DNA of 31,027 bases from JAAYWY01 sp050945275 (GTDB taxonomy: Bacteria; Bacillota; DTU030; DUMP01): assembly GCA_050945275.1 (NCBI GenBank), contig JBMNSQ010000005.1, forward strand, positions 1 through 31,027. Reading direction: 5' to 3'. Position numbers and translations under genes: made by a program. The notes under the pieces are model-generated. The model had not been told where the DNA came from. It searched no databases and saw only the letters and a list, made by a program, of their open reading frames with translations. Numbering within the stretch: position 1 is the first letter of the stretch; each line of letters begins with the position of its first letter. Of the stretch, positions 22,786-29,776 are shown in pieces.

Positions 22786-23631
22786 ATGACTATTTTGATG
22801 AAAGTTAACGATAACTATCATATGTTTACCAAAACCCAGCGTAAGATCGCCGATTTTATCATTGAACATTATGATAAACTGGCATTTATCACGCTGGAAG
22901 AGATGGCGGAGCAGGCCCAGGTCAGTACCACTTCAGTGATACGTTTTGCTAGGATACTGGATTTTCAGGGCTATACCCAGTTACAGCAAAAGATTCAGCG
23001 GGGATTGATGAAAAAGGTAACCCTACCGGAACGTTATGAAGACTCTTACAGGAACATAAATAAGGAACGTTTGTTGACTGATATGATGAATGCAGAGATC
23101 CACGCCCTTAAAAAGACTGTTGAATACGTTACCCGTGAGCAATTGGAGGCAGCTGTTAAAGCCATTATCGATGCCCAGCGCATATACATTCTCGGTTCCC
23201 GTTCCACCTTTGGCGTCTCCCATTATATCGCGTCTTATTTGGGGCAGGTACGCGATCGGGTACAGTTGGTTAGTGGCGTTGGCGGTATATATCCAGAGGA
23301 ACTCGCTGGCGCAAAAGAGGGCGATGTTTGTATTTCGTATATGTTCCCACGCTACCAGAAAATGTTGTCTAACTTGTTGTCATTTCTTAAATCAAAAGGG
23401 GTCACGGTTATCTTATTTACCTCACCGGCTTATGATGCTGTGAAGCATCTAGGCGATGTTTTTCTTTGTTGTCATGTACAAAGTATGCTGCCCAAAGACA
23501 GCCTGCTATCGGTGATGCTTCTTTCTAATTACCTAGTGGCAGCGGTAATGGCGTCCGATTACGCTAGCACCCGTCGCCGGTTAAAAGGTATAGAAGAGGT
23601 CTTAGAAAAAGGCTTTTATCTAGGGTTATAG
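22786..23631 (+). CDS. RpiR/MurR-family transcriptional regulator
   Basis: The 281-aa product has an N-terminal helix-turn-helix (residues about 12-60; FTKTQRKIADFIIEHYDKLA, then VSTTSVIRFARILDFQGYTQ) and a C-terminal SIS sugar-phosphate-binding domain (about 120-255; RIYILGSRSTFGVSHYIASY). RpiR proteins sense phosphorylated sugars or related metabolites, so a phosphorylated intermediate made by the glycerate-kinase-like enzyme is a sensible ligand. AAAGGAAAGCG precedes ATG 22786. It closes the cluster and is followed by a strong terminator. The inverted repeats at the cluster promoter (13878-13950) are candidate targets. Confidence 0.9.
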   Translation: MTILMKVNDNYHMFTKTQRKIADFIIEHYDKLAFITLEEMAEQAQVSTTSVIRFARILDFQGYTQLQQKIQRGLMKKVTLPERYEDSYRNINKERLLTDMMNAEIHALKKTVEYVTREQLEAAVKAIIDAQRIYILGSRSTFGVSHYIASYLGQVRDRVQLVSGVGGIYPEELAGAKEGDVCISYMFPRYQKMLSNLLSFLKSKGVTVILFTSPAYDAVKHLGDVFLCCHVQSMLPKDSLLSVMLLSNYLVAAVMASDYASTRRRLKGIEEVLEKGFYLGL

Positions 23632-23642
23632 ATTTAACTTTA

Positions 23643-23686
23643 CAACTCTCTTTGCTGTTTGTCAGCAAAGAGAGTTGTTGCTTTTT
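23643..23686 (+). terminator. Strong intrinsic terminator after the RpiR-family gene
   Basis: CAACTCTCTTTGCTG (23643-23657) and CAGCAAAGAGAGTTG (23663-23677) pair perfectly over 15 bp with a 5-nt loop, followed by TTGCTTTTTG. Confidence 0.92.
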
Positions 23687-23747
23687 GTAAAATCCGAAGG
23701 CAGGAAGTAACGCTTTGGGTAGAGAAGTCATCTTATATTCTTCTATT

Positions 23748-23776
23748 TAGAAATTAGGTGAAGAAGTGGTATAATA
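23748..23776 (+). promoter_or_regulatory. Promoter of the DUF134 gene
   Basis: A perfect TATAAT (23771-23776) has TAGAAA (23748-23753) 17 bp upstream as a partial -35. Confidence 0.5.
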
Positions 23777-23840
23777 ACAGCTAAATACGAGCCTATTTAT
23801 TAAGTTGGTACGGATCATGTATAAGAGGATGGGATGCTAA

Positions 23841-24350
23841 GTGGCCAGACCGAAGAAGGTGCGGTTGGTAGAATTTGTACCACCGGTGCAGATTTTTAAG
23901 CCGGTGGGTGTTCCTCGTTGTGATTTAGAGGAAATTGTATTATCGCTGGAAGAGTTGGAGGCTATTCGCCTTAAGAATCTGGAGGGGTTGGAGCAGGAGG
24001 ACTGTGCCCAGCGCATGTCTATTTCCCGGCCTACGTTTCAACGTATATTAAACGATGCTTATGAGAAAGTGGCTCGGATGCTTACGGAAGGGCTGGCTCT
24101 TAGGGTGGAGGGTGGCACTTACAAACTAGTGGAGCGTCAACAGTGCCCCCGCTGTCAGCATGAGTTGGTATTACCGCTAGAGCCCGAAAAGGATAACCTA
24201 GAAAACATCGTTTGTCCTGAGTGCCATAATGAAACCATTGGGAGGCCGAGACGCAGATGGGGTCGTCGCGGCCGCAGATGGAAGCATCAGGGAGCCAATG
24301 AGCCATTTGCAGCCCCTAATAAAGAAGAATCGGACGATCCCGGGAAGTAA
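23841..24350 (+). CDS. DUF134-family DNA-binding protein
   Basis: This 169-aa protein begins MARPKKVRLVEFVPPVQIFKP and contains LSLEELEAIRLKNLEGLEQE and AQRMSISRPTFQRILNDAYE, the DUF134 helix-turn-helix. A C-terminal CPRCQHE (about 132) and CPECHNE (about 155) give a CxxC pair set likely to bind zinc, then a basic RRRWGRRGRRW stretch. Such proteins are putative regulators in anaerobes, often near metal- or cofactor-related genes. The start is GTG 23841 after GAGGATGGG. The target is unknown. The neighbouring flavoprotein gene follows by 61 bp. Confidence 0.87.
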   Translation: MARPKKVRLVEFVPPVQIFKPVGVPRCDLEEIVLSLEELEAIRLKNLEGLEQEDCAQRMSISRPTFQRILNDAYEKVARMLTEGLALRVEGGTYKLVERQQCPRCQHELVLPLEPEKDNLENIVCPECHNETIGRPRRRWGRRGRRWKHQGANEPFAAPNKEESDDPGK

Positions 24351-24411
24351 TGATTATTACACAAAAGGTCTTGCGTGATAAAAGCAATTACTAAGTAAGG
24401 ATGATGGCAGC

Positions 24412-25488
24412 ATGACAATTCCGGTGCTTAAAATCGGAAATTTGGTGGCTCGGTTTCCGGTTATCCAAGGGGGTATGGGTGTCGGTATCTCCCTGTCTAA
24501 TCTGGCTGCTGCCGTGGCCAATTGTGGCGGTGTTGGGGTTATTTCCGGGGTGGAGACGGGGTTTTACCGGCCTGATTATGCTCGTAACAAGCGGCGGGCC
24601 AACTTGGAAGCGCTCGCCGAGCAAATAAGAAAAGCTCGGCAGCTGAGCCCCAGCGGGGTGCTGGGGGTTAATATTATGGTAGCTATCAATAACTTTGAAG
24701 AAACAGTACGGACGGCGGTGCGAGCCGGTATTGATATTATTTTTTCCGGAGCGGGGCTGCCGCTTCACTTGCCGGAACTAGCTGGCGGATCGGATGTAAA
24801 GTTGGTGCCTATTGTGTCGTCGGCAAGGGCAGGGGCACTCCTATGTAAGCATTGGGAGAAAAAGCACCATCGCCTACCTGATGCGCTTGTGGTGGAGGGC
24901 CCTAAGGCCGGTGGGCATTTGGGTTTTAGTCAGGAGCAGCTAAATAGGCCGGAGGACTTTGCGTTAGAAAAAATAGTACCGGAGACAGTGGCAGCCGTGA
25001 AGCCCTTTCAAGATAAGAGGGGGCAGTCTATCCCTATAATTGCGGCTGGTGGTATTTGGACCGGCCAAGATATCGCCCGCATGCTTAAATTAGGAGCGTC
25101 CGGAGTTCAGATGGCTACTAGGTTTGTACCTACTTATGAATGCGATGCTTCGTTGGCGTTCAAAGAAGAGTATTTCAGGGCCAAGGCAGATGATATTGTG
25201 CTTATTAAAAGCCCGGTGGGAATGATCGGTCGGGCCATTAAGAATAAATTTTTAGACCGGGTGGCTGCCGGTGAATCGAAGCCGATTCGTTGTGCCTATA
25301 ATTGCCTCAAGCCTTGCAGGCCGAAAGAGTCGCCGTATTGTATTGCTGACGCACTGATCAATGCTCAGCGGGGCGAACTTGATCAAGGTTTTGCTTTTGC
25401 TGGGGTTAACGCCTGGCGAGCAACTAAATTGCAGTCGGTGCGGGAAGTTGTCCAGGAGCTAAAGGAAGGGATGCTGCGGGAATTGTAA
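24412..25488 (+). CDS. Nitronate monooxygenase/2-nitropropane dioxygenase-family flavoprotein
   Basis: This 358-aa TIM-barrel FMN protein has VIQGGMGVGISLSNLAAAVA at the N-terminus, LGVNIMVAI, VVEGPKAGGHLG (catalytic/FMN region with His near residue 166), IIAAGGIWTGQDIARMLKLG and GVQMATRFVPTYEC. The family includes nitronate monooxygenases and FabK-type enoyl-ACP reductases, which sequence alone does not separate. A four-cysteine set near the end (C294, C298, C302, C310) is seen in anaerobe members and could hold a metal. AAGGATGATGGCAGC precedes ATG 24412. Confidence 0.87.
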   Translation: MTIPVLKIGNLVARFPVIQGGMGVGISLSNLAAAVANCGGVGVISGVETGFYRPDYARNKRRANLEALAEQIRKARQLSPSGVLGVNIMVAINNFEETVRTAVRAGIDIIFSGAGLPLHLPELAGGSDVKLVPIVSSARAGALLCKHWEKKHHRLPDALVVEGPKAGGHLGFSQEQLNRPEDFALEKIVPETVAAVKPFQDKRGQSIPIIAAGGIWTGQDIARMLKLGASGVQMATRFVPTYECDASLAFKEEYFRAKADDIVLIKSPVGMIGRAIKNKFLDRVAAGESKPIRCAYNCLKPCRPKESPYCIADALINAQRGELDQGFAFAGVNAWRATKLQSVREVVQELKEGMLREL

Positions 25489-25525
25489 TGGATATAAAAG
25501 GAACAGAATTTTCGGGGTTCTCAAG

Positions 25526-25572
25526 TTAGAGAGTCGGTGGTCAGGGATAACTCCTGCCCACCGACTCTCTAA
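25526..25572. terminator. Hairpin in the convergent gap after the flavoprotein gene
   Basis: TTAGAGAGTCGGTGG (25526-25540) pairs with CCACCGACTCTCTAA (25558-25572), with further inner CAGG/CCTG pairing. The stem is very stable but a T-run is lacking, so it probably ends the flavoprotein transcript inefficiently, or works from both sides. Confidence 0.65.
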
Positions 25573-25626
25573 TTGCCCTCGGACTTATTGGAGTAATTCA
25601 TTGCTGATGTCAATGAGAATAGCCTT

Positions 25627-25833
25627 TTACTTGGTGATCATTACTGAGGAGGCTTTTATGAGAACTCCTACTTGGTCTCCTTGAGCAATCCCCAAATCAT
25701 CCACGGCTTCTTTGGTAATAGTAGAAGTTATAATGTTTTGCGCCCCGATGTCCACTTTCACTTTTGCCATGATCCCGTCTGTTTCTAAGGACACTACGTT
25801 ACCTCTAATTTGGTTGCGACCACTGATTTTCAA
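25627..25833 (-). CDS. Molbindin (Mop), TOBE-domain molybdate-binding protein
   Basis: From TTG 25833 the product is 68 aa, exactly the size of single-domain molbindins; AAGGAGA lies 8 nt upstream. A longer frame to 25917 runs through a palindrome and lacks a site. KISGRNQIRGNVVSLETDG, AKVKVDIGAQNIITSTITKE and QGDQVGVLIKASSVMI are the TOBE fold signature. Molbindins form hexamers that store molybdate or tungstate, in line with the molybdenum hydroxylase operon elsewhere in the window. Confidence 0.88.
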   Translation of the reverse strand: MKISGRNQIRGNVVSLETDGIMAKVKVDIGAQNIITSTITKEAVDDLGIAQGDQVGVLIKASSVMITK

Positions 25834-25886
25834 TAAGGTTTTCTCCTTCCATAATGATTTTGATCTCGGTGCGGGCTGTGCTTTGA

Positions 25887-25916
25887 TGAACTCAGTGGGT
25901 GTACCCACTGAGTTCA
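25887..25916. promoter_or_regulatory. 14-bp-arm palindrome upstream of mop
   Basis: TGAACTCAGTGGGT (25887-25900) is followed by GT and then the exact inverse, ACCCACTGAGTTCA (25903-25916). A 2-nt spacer suits protein binding to DNA better than an RNA loop. It lies between the mop start and the end of the CotF-like gene, so it could be a mop operator or a compact terminator for the spore gene. Confidence 0.55.
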
Positions 25917-25934
25917 CTGCTAAGTTATCGATGG

Positions 25935-26222
25935 TTACTGTTGTAATTGTTGCTGCGTGTTCTTGAACCTATTTTGAGCATCCGTTAATTCCTGGGCGGA
26001 AACAGGCCGCGTCTTATACCAGCCTCTTTTATCCATAGTGCCAAAGACAGATGATTGTAGCTGGTGTTCTTCAGTGAGAATATTAATAATATCAGAACGG
26101 AGCAGGTTATGAGCTGTTTCTGTGGCTGCTGTGTTGTATGAGGAGGTAAGCTGTTTTTGCATGGCTAGGCAATCGCTCATAATGTCTTTTTCTGACAGTC
26201 CTGACGATGTTGTGTGGGCCAT
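25935..26222 (-). CDS. CotF-like spore coat protein
   Basis: The 95-aa product contains SEKDIMSDCLAMQKQLTSSY and NTAATETAHNLLRSDIINIL, then HQLQSSVFGTMDKRGWYKT. This is the CotF/YhcQ spore coat helical pattern, with the YxxGWY-like end. A glutamine-rich tail (QQQLQQ) follows. It is probably made in the mother cell during sporulation together with the next gene, and is direct evidence for a spore-forming host. AAGGAAGATT precedes the ATG at 26222. Confidence 0.87.
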   Translation of the reverse strand: MAHTTSSGLSEKDIMSDCLAMQKQLTSSYNTAATETAHNLLRSDIINILTEEHQLQSSVFGTMDKRGWYKTRPVSAQELTDAQNRFKNTQQQLQQ

Positions 26223-26242
26223 AATAATCTTCCTTTCTTTGC

Positions 26243-26461
26243 CTAATGCATAGTCTGACTGAGTAAATGGCGCATTAAGGTGTTGTAATGGCCTTCGTGT
26301 TGTTCCCGCATGGAACTGATCACTTTTTGTAGTTCTTGATCTTGTACTTGAGCTTCATAAGAACGCATTTTCTTGATGGCCAACTCTTCCAACGATAGCT
26401 GATCTTGTAGTGACTGAAGTTCTCGATCGGTGAATGTTTGTAAAGAACGCCCGTCAGTCAT
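26243..26461 (-). CDS. Small helical protein paired with the CotF-like gene
   Basis: The 72-aa product is all helical (FTDRELQSLQDQLSLEELAI, KKMRSYEAQVQDQELQKVIS, then REQHEGHYNTLMRHL). It resembles the short ferritin-like partners encoded next to CotF in clostridia. Glu/His positions (EE near 25-26, EQHEGH near 53-58) recall ferritin-fold metal ligands, but it is too short for a full four-helix bundle. AAGGAGGGAG lies before ATG 26461. It is likely co-transcribed with the CotF-like gene, which follows 20 bp downstream. Confidence 0.72.
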   Translation of the reverse strand: MTDGRSLQTFTDRELQSLQDQLSLEELAIKKMRSYEAQVQDQELQKVISSMREQHEGHYNTLMRHLLSQTMH

Positions 26462-26629
26462 ATTACTCCCTCCTTAATGGATACTTGTCAGCAGTTAGTA
26501 TGCGTCTATAGTATTTTCCTATGCAGACATTAATGGCTTCGTAAAGGGTCTGAAATATTATCTTAACAAACCATTGCTATACTATGTAACAAGCTATCCT
26601 ATACCCCCCTTCTTCATATATTTTGATTT

Positions 26630-26650
26630 GGGCCGTAAGGCCCCTTTTTT
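26630..26650 (+). terminator. Orphan plus-strand terminator
   Basis: GGGCC-GTAA-GGCCC followed by TTTTTT is a compact, well-formed intrinsic terminator on the plus strand. The nearest plus-strand coding gene ends more than 1.1 kb upstream, so an unannotated short RNA may end here. In the 26462-26690 stretch I see no gene. Confidence 0.75.
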
Positions 26651-26699
26651 CTTGCTCATTTTGCCGTATGATTTACCAAAAAAGAGAGACAATAACCAT

Positions 26700-27050
26700 A
26701 AGAGAGAGGTCTGTAGTAGCTGAGCCCAGACTGCAGTAGGGGGAAACTTCTGCTGTGGTCGGCCAAAGGTCGGTGCCGGGTAACTGCTCGGTTTCGGCCG
26801 GCGGGCAGATTAATCAGTGTCTTGTAAGGTCCCTGGGTCCGGGAGCTTATGGGATGTTGGTTAGTCGAGCTAAGATCTACCAGGGTGCCGCAGGCTTAAC
26901 TTTAAGCTGGAGGTCCAAAGCTAATGGGCTTCTAAGGTACTTTGGCGGGTCGAGCAAAGGTTACTTAAGGTTGCGTAACTATCTAACTAAACAGGTAGTG
27001 TAGGGATCTTAAGTAGCTGTAGCGTAGGTTATTACAGGCTTCTCCTTTTT
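26700..27050 (+). ncRNA. Candidate structured non-coding RNA (about 350 nt)
   Basis: This GC-richer stretch lacks a convincing gene (a frame at 26755-27003 has no ribosome-binding site and composition unlike a protein) but is dense in short helices: GTCTG/CAGAC near 26709-26732, GCAG.AG/CT.CTGC around a GGGGAAA loop, CGGCC/GGCCG, CCCTGG/CCAGGG about 50 nt apart, CCAAAG/CTTTGG, and GTTAC/GTAAC. A weak hairpin and CCTTTTTA follow near 27035-27050. The raiA (SARA) family of clostridial RNAs is one guess from size and context; OLE-like RNA is another. Neither is confirmed. Confidence 0.5.
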
Positions 27051-27071
27051 ATGTCTATATTCAGTTAGCAG

Positions 27072-27096
27072 GTATTTTCGATCTGATGTCGAAAAT
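27072..27096. promoter_or_regulatory. Inverted repeat upstream of the LysR gene
   Basis: TATTTTCGA (27072-27080) and TCGAAAATA (27088-27096) are exact inverses with a 7-nt spacer, 46 bp before the LysR start. LysR regulators bind such dyads with a T...A framework, so autoregulation is plausible. Confidence 0.55.
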
Positions 27097-27142
27097 AAAC
27101 TTATAACGTTTTCTAAAATTTTAATACAAGAGGTGCTGGCCG

Positions 27143-28060
27143 GTGAATATGAATCAACTGCGGACCTTAATAGCTTTGGCTCAGTGCAACAGTTTTTCTT
27201 TAGCGGCCGAAAAGTTATTTCTTACTCAACCGGCAGTCAGCTTTCAGATTAACTCCTTGGAAGAGCATTTTGGTGCTCGGCTAGTAGACCGTTCGGGGAG
27301 GCGGATTGAGCTTACGGAGGAAGGTCGGCAAGTGCTGGCCTTTGCTAAGGAAGCTTTGGCCGCTCTGGCACGAACGGAGTACGCAGTCAATGAACTAACA
27401 AGACGGGTTCGAGGGCCGCTCTTAGTTGGCGCTAGTACCATCCCGGGAGAGTATATTTTGCCCCATATCATTGGCGCGTTTATAGCAAAGTACCCTGATG
27501 TTCAAATCAGCTTAGAAATTGGTGATTCGGAGCAGATTACGAGAAAGATTTTAGATCAATGCTTAGATATAGGAGTAGTGGGCGCAGTTACCAACAAACA
27601 GCAGTTACTGTCTGATATAGTGCTTGAAGATGAGCTTGTACTTATTGTTCCCGGGCGCCATCGCTGGCCATCAGGCATATCGGTAACAGTTCAAGATCTT
27701 AAAGAGGAAGATTTTATTTTTCGGGAAAAAGGGTCCGGAACTAGGCAGGTATTTACCGAACGCCTTAAAGAACGAGGCTTAGATGCAAATGAGCTGAACA
27801 TAGTAATGGAACTGGGAAGTCCCGAAGCTATCTTAACCGCAGTAGAGGCTGGCCTTGGTATCTCGGTGGTGTCGCGTTGGGCGGCTGACAAAGCGCTAGC
27901 TTTAGGACAAGTGCGCGGAATTAATATCGCCGGCGTAAGTCTAAAACGGAATCTGTTCGTTATTCGCCACCGCCAGACTTTGCCCAACCGTGCCCTGGAA
28001 GAATTTCAAAGCTTTCTTTCCAGCATTCGCATTAATACTCTAACTCAAATCGTAAGCTAG
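27143..28060 (+). CDS. LysR-family regulator linked to selenium genes
   Basis: The 305-aa product has the LysR winged helix at the N-terminus (MNQLRTLIALAQCNSFSLAA, EKLFLTQPAVSFQINSLEEH) and a periplasmic-binding-like effector domain from about 90, with DFIFREKGSGTRQVF near 190-204 as in CysL-type regulators. GTG 27143 follows AGAGGTG; ATG 27149 is also possible. selD begins 6 nt after its stop, so they are co-transcribed. A selenium metabolism-associated LysR family in this position is known in clostridia. It may control selD-yedF or sulphur/selenium assimilation. Confidence 0.87.
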   Translation: MNMNQLRTLIALAQCNSFSLAAEKLFLTQPAVSFQINSLEEHFGARLVDRSGRRIELTEEGRQVLAFAKEALAALARTEYAVNELTRRVRGPLLVGASTIPGEYILPHIIGAFIAKYPDVQISLEIGDSEQITRKILDQCLDIGVVGAVTNKQQLLSDIVLEDELVLIVPGRHRWPSGISVTVQDLKEEDFIFREKGSGTRQVFTERLKERGLDANELNIVMELGSPEAILTAVEAGLGISVVSRWAADKALALGQVRGINIAGVSLKRNLFVIRHRQTLPNRALEEFQSFLSSIRINTLTQIVS

Positions 28061-28066
28061 GAGGCG

Positions 28067-29116
28067 ATGCTTTTGAAGGACGTAGTGCGTTTGACCGCTC
28101 TTACGGCAGCATCGGGCTGAGGGGCCAAACTCGGTCCTCGGACCCTCTCGCAGGTACTGCGAGACTTACCACTGCTATCCGATCCTAATTTAATTGTGGG
28201 GCTAAATACCAGTGATGATGCAGCCGTCTACCGTTTGAACCCGGAACTGGCGTTAATTCAGACGGTGGACTTTTTTACTCCAGTGGTGGATGATCCTTAT
28301 ATGTTTGGTCAGATTGCAGCGGCCAACGCTTTGAGCGATGTCTATGCTATGGGCGGGCAGCCGCTGGTGGCTCTAAATATTGTTTGTTTTCCTTCGTGCT
28401 TGGATGCCGAGATTCTCCGACAAATTCTTCTCGGCGGAGCTGATAAAGTTAGAGAAGCAGGGGCTGTGTTGGCCGGTGGTCACAGTATAGATGATAACGA
28501 GCCCAAGTATGGCTTGGCGGTGACAGGAACGGTCAAACCGGATGAGGTGTGGACCAATGCGTCCGCCAAAGATGGTGATGTGCTCATCCTAACCAAACCC
28601 ATTGGAACGGGCGTATTTATGACGGCTAATAAGGTGGACTTGGCTCCGAAAGATGAATTTGCCCAGGCTGTATTCCAGATGGCTCAGCTTAATGCAGCTG
28701 CAGCGGTAGCGGCTCGGGAAGTGGGCATCTCGGCCTGTACGGATATAACCGGCTTTGGCCTATTGGGCCATGCCTACGAGATGGCATCCGGCAGCGATGT
28801 TAGGCTTAAGATCTACTCCGACGCGGTTCCTTTGCTACAAGGGGCAGTCGAGCTGGCCCGTCAGGGGATGGTGCCGGGCGGTACTTATCGCAACCGGGAG
28901 CATTTGGCCGGCAAAATAAATCTGTGCAATAGTATTTCGTCTGATCGCTCTGATCTACTGTTTGATCCGCAGACCAGTGGCGGACTACTACTGTCGGTGC
29001 CGGCAGCAAAAAGCACAGCTTTATTAGACAAGTTGACACATAAAGACATACTGGCTAGTGCTATTGGCGAAGTAGTGGCTGCCGATCCAGGGGAATTGCG
29101 GCTAGAGGTATTATAA
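28067..29116 (+). CDS. selD: Selenophosphate synthetase, itself a selenoprotein (Sec18 by UGA)
   Basis: SelD makes selenophosphate from selenide and ATP. The frame runs 349 codons from ATG 28067 only if the in-frame TGA at 28118-28120 is read as selenocysteine: it encodes AASG-Sec-GAKLGPRTL, where E. coli has the catalytic Cys17 (HGAGCGCK). Standard gene finders miss this N-terminus and begin near 28196. Downstream motifs fit: DDAAVYRL, VDFFTPVVDDPYMFGQIAAAN, AMGGQPLVALNI, GGHSIDDNEPKYG, and TDITGFGLLGHAYEMA near 226-241. AGGAGG is only 2 nt before ATG 28067 but 8 nt before in-frame TTG 28073, so the start could be either. It sits between the LysR gene and yedF. Confidence 0.95.
28146..28164 (+). 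promoter_or_regulatory. Bacterial SECIS-like hairpin in selD
   Basis: TCTCGCA (28146-28152), loop GGTAC, TGCGAGA (28158-28164) form a perfect 7-bp stem. Its loop carries GGU like the E. coli fdhF SECIS (AGGUCU). It starts 25 nt after the UGA, within the distances known for bacterial SECIS elements recognised by SelB. Confidence 0.7.
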
Positions 29117-29149
29117 GCCGTGTCAACAAAAAGGAGCGTGGCACTGCAT

Positions 29150-29767
29150 ATGGAAACACGTGTGGACGTAAGGGGCTTGGCTTGTCCCTTACCGGTGGTT
29201 AAGACGAAGAAGGCTATTGAATCGCTGACAGCGGGCAAAGTGGTGGCGGTGGCGGATAGTCCTGTCGCCAGGGACAATATTGTAAAACTAGCCCAGAGCC
29301 TAAACCTGTCTGTGGATGTGGCTACCGACGGTACGGACTTTATTTTAAGCATAATTAAAGAAGGCGGAGTGGCTTTGGCTGAGCCGGAAGAACAAACCGA
29401 AGCGACCGTGTTACCCGAGCGTTCTGGTGATAACGTGGTAGTGTTGGTTCTGTCCGATAAGATAGGTCACCCAGCAATGGAACTCGGGGAGGCGTTGACC
29501 AAGTCGTTCTTTTATGCTCTTACCGAATGTTACCCTATTCCTCGCTCTATTATTTTCATGAATGGCGGGGTAGAATTAGCTTGTAGCGGCTCCGACATAC
29601 TGGCCAGCTTAAAAACGCTAGTCCATCAAGGAGTGCAAATCCTCTCCTGTGGTACCTGCCTAGATTACTTTGGGCTAAAGGACAAGCTTATGGTGGGCCA
29701 GGTTTCTAACATGTTTAGTATCATCGAACAGCTCATGGCCGCCGACAAAGTAATTACCATAGCATAG
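29150..29767 (+). CDS. yedF: Selenium metabolism protein YedF (TusA + DsrE-like domains)
   Basis: From ATG 29150 the product is 205 aa; an in-frame GTG at 29120 is less likely. Residues 1-70 are a TusA/SirA-like domain with VDVRGLACPLPVVKTKKAI and its conserved cysteine. A DsrE-like domain follows (VVVLVLSDKIGHPAMELGEA ... GVQILSCGTCLDYFGL with a CxxC pair, then VGQVSNMFSIIEQL). YedF proteins occur with SelD and are thought to handle reduced selenium or sulphur. The position right after selD supports that role. The reaction itself is inferred from the family. Confidence 0.92.
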   Translation: METRVDVRGLACPLPVVKTKKAIESLTAGKVVAVADSPVARDNIVKLAQSLNLSVDVATDGTDFILSIIKEGGVALAEPEEQTEATVLPERSGDNVVVLVLSDKIGHPAMELGEALTKSFFYALTECYPIPRSIIFMNGGVELACSGSDILASLKTLVHQGVQILSCGTCLDYFGLKDKLMVGQVSNMFSIIEQLMAADKVITIA

Positions 29768-29776
29768 GGGGCGGCG

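Noticed and set aside
26755..27003. 82-codon plus-strand reading frame
   Set aside because: No ribosome-binding site, composition unlike a protein, and it overlaps a region full of RNA-like complementary pairs.
28196..29116. selD as a 306-aa gene starting at 28196
   Set aside because: The full family N-terminus, with its active-site residue, is encoded upstream through a TGA read as selenocysteine.
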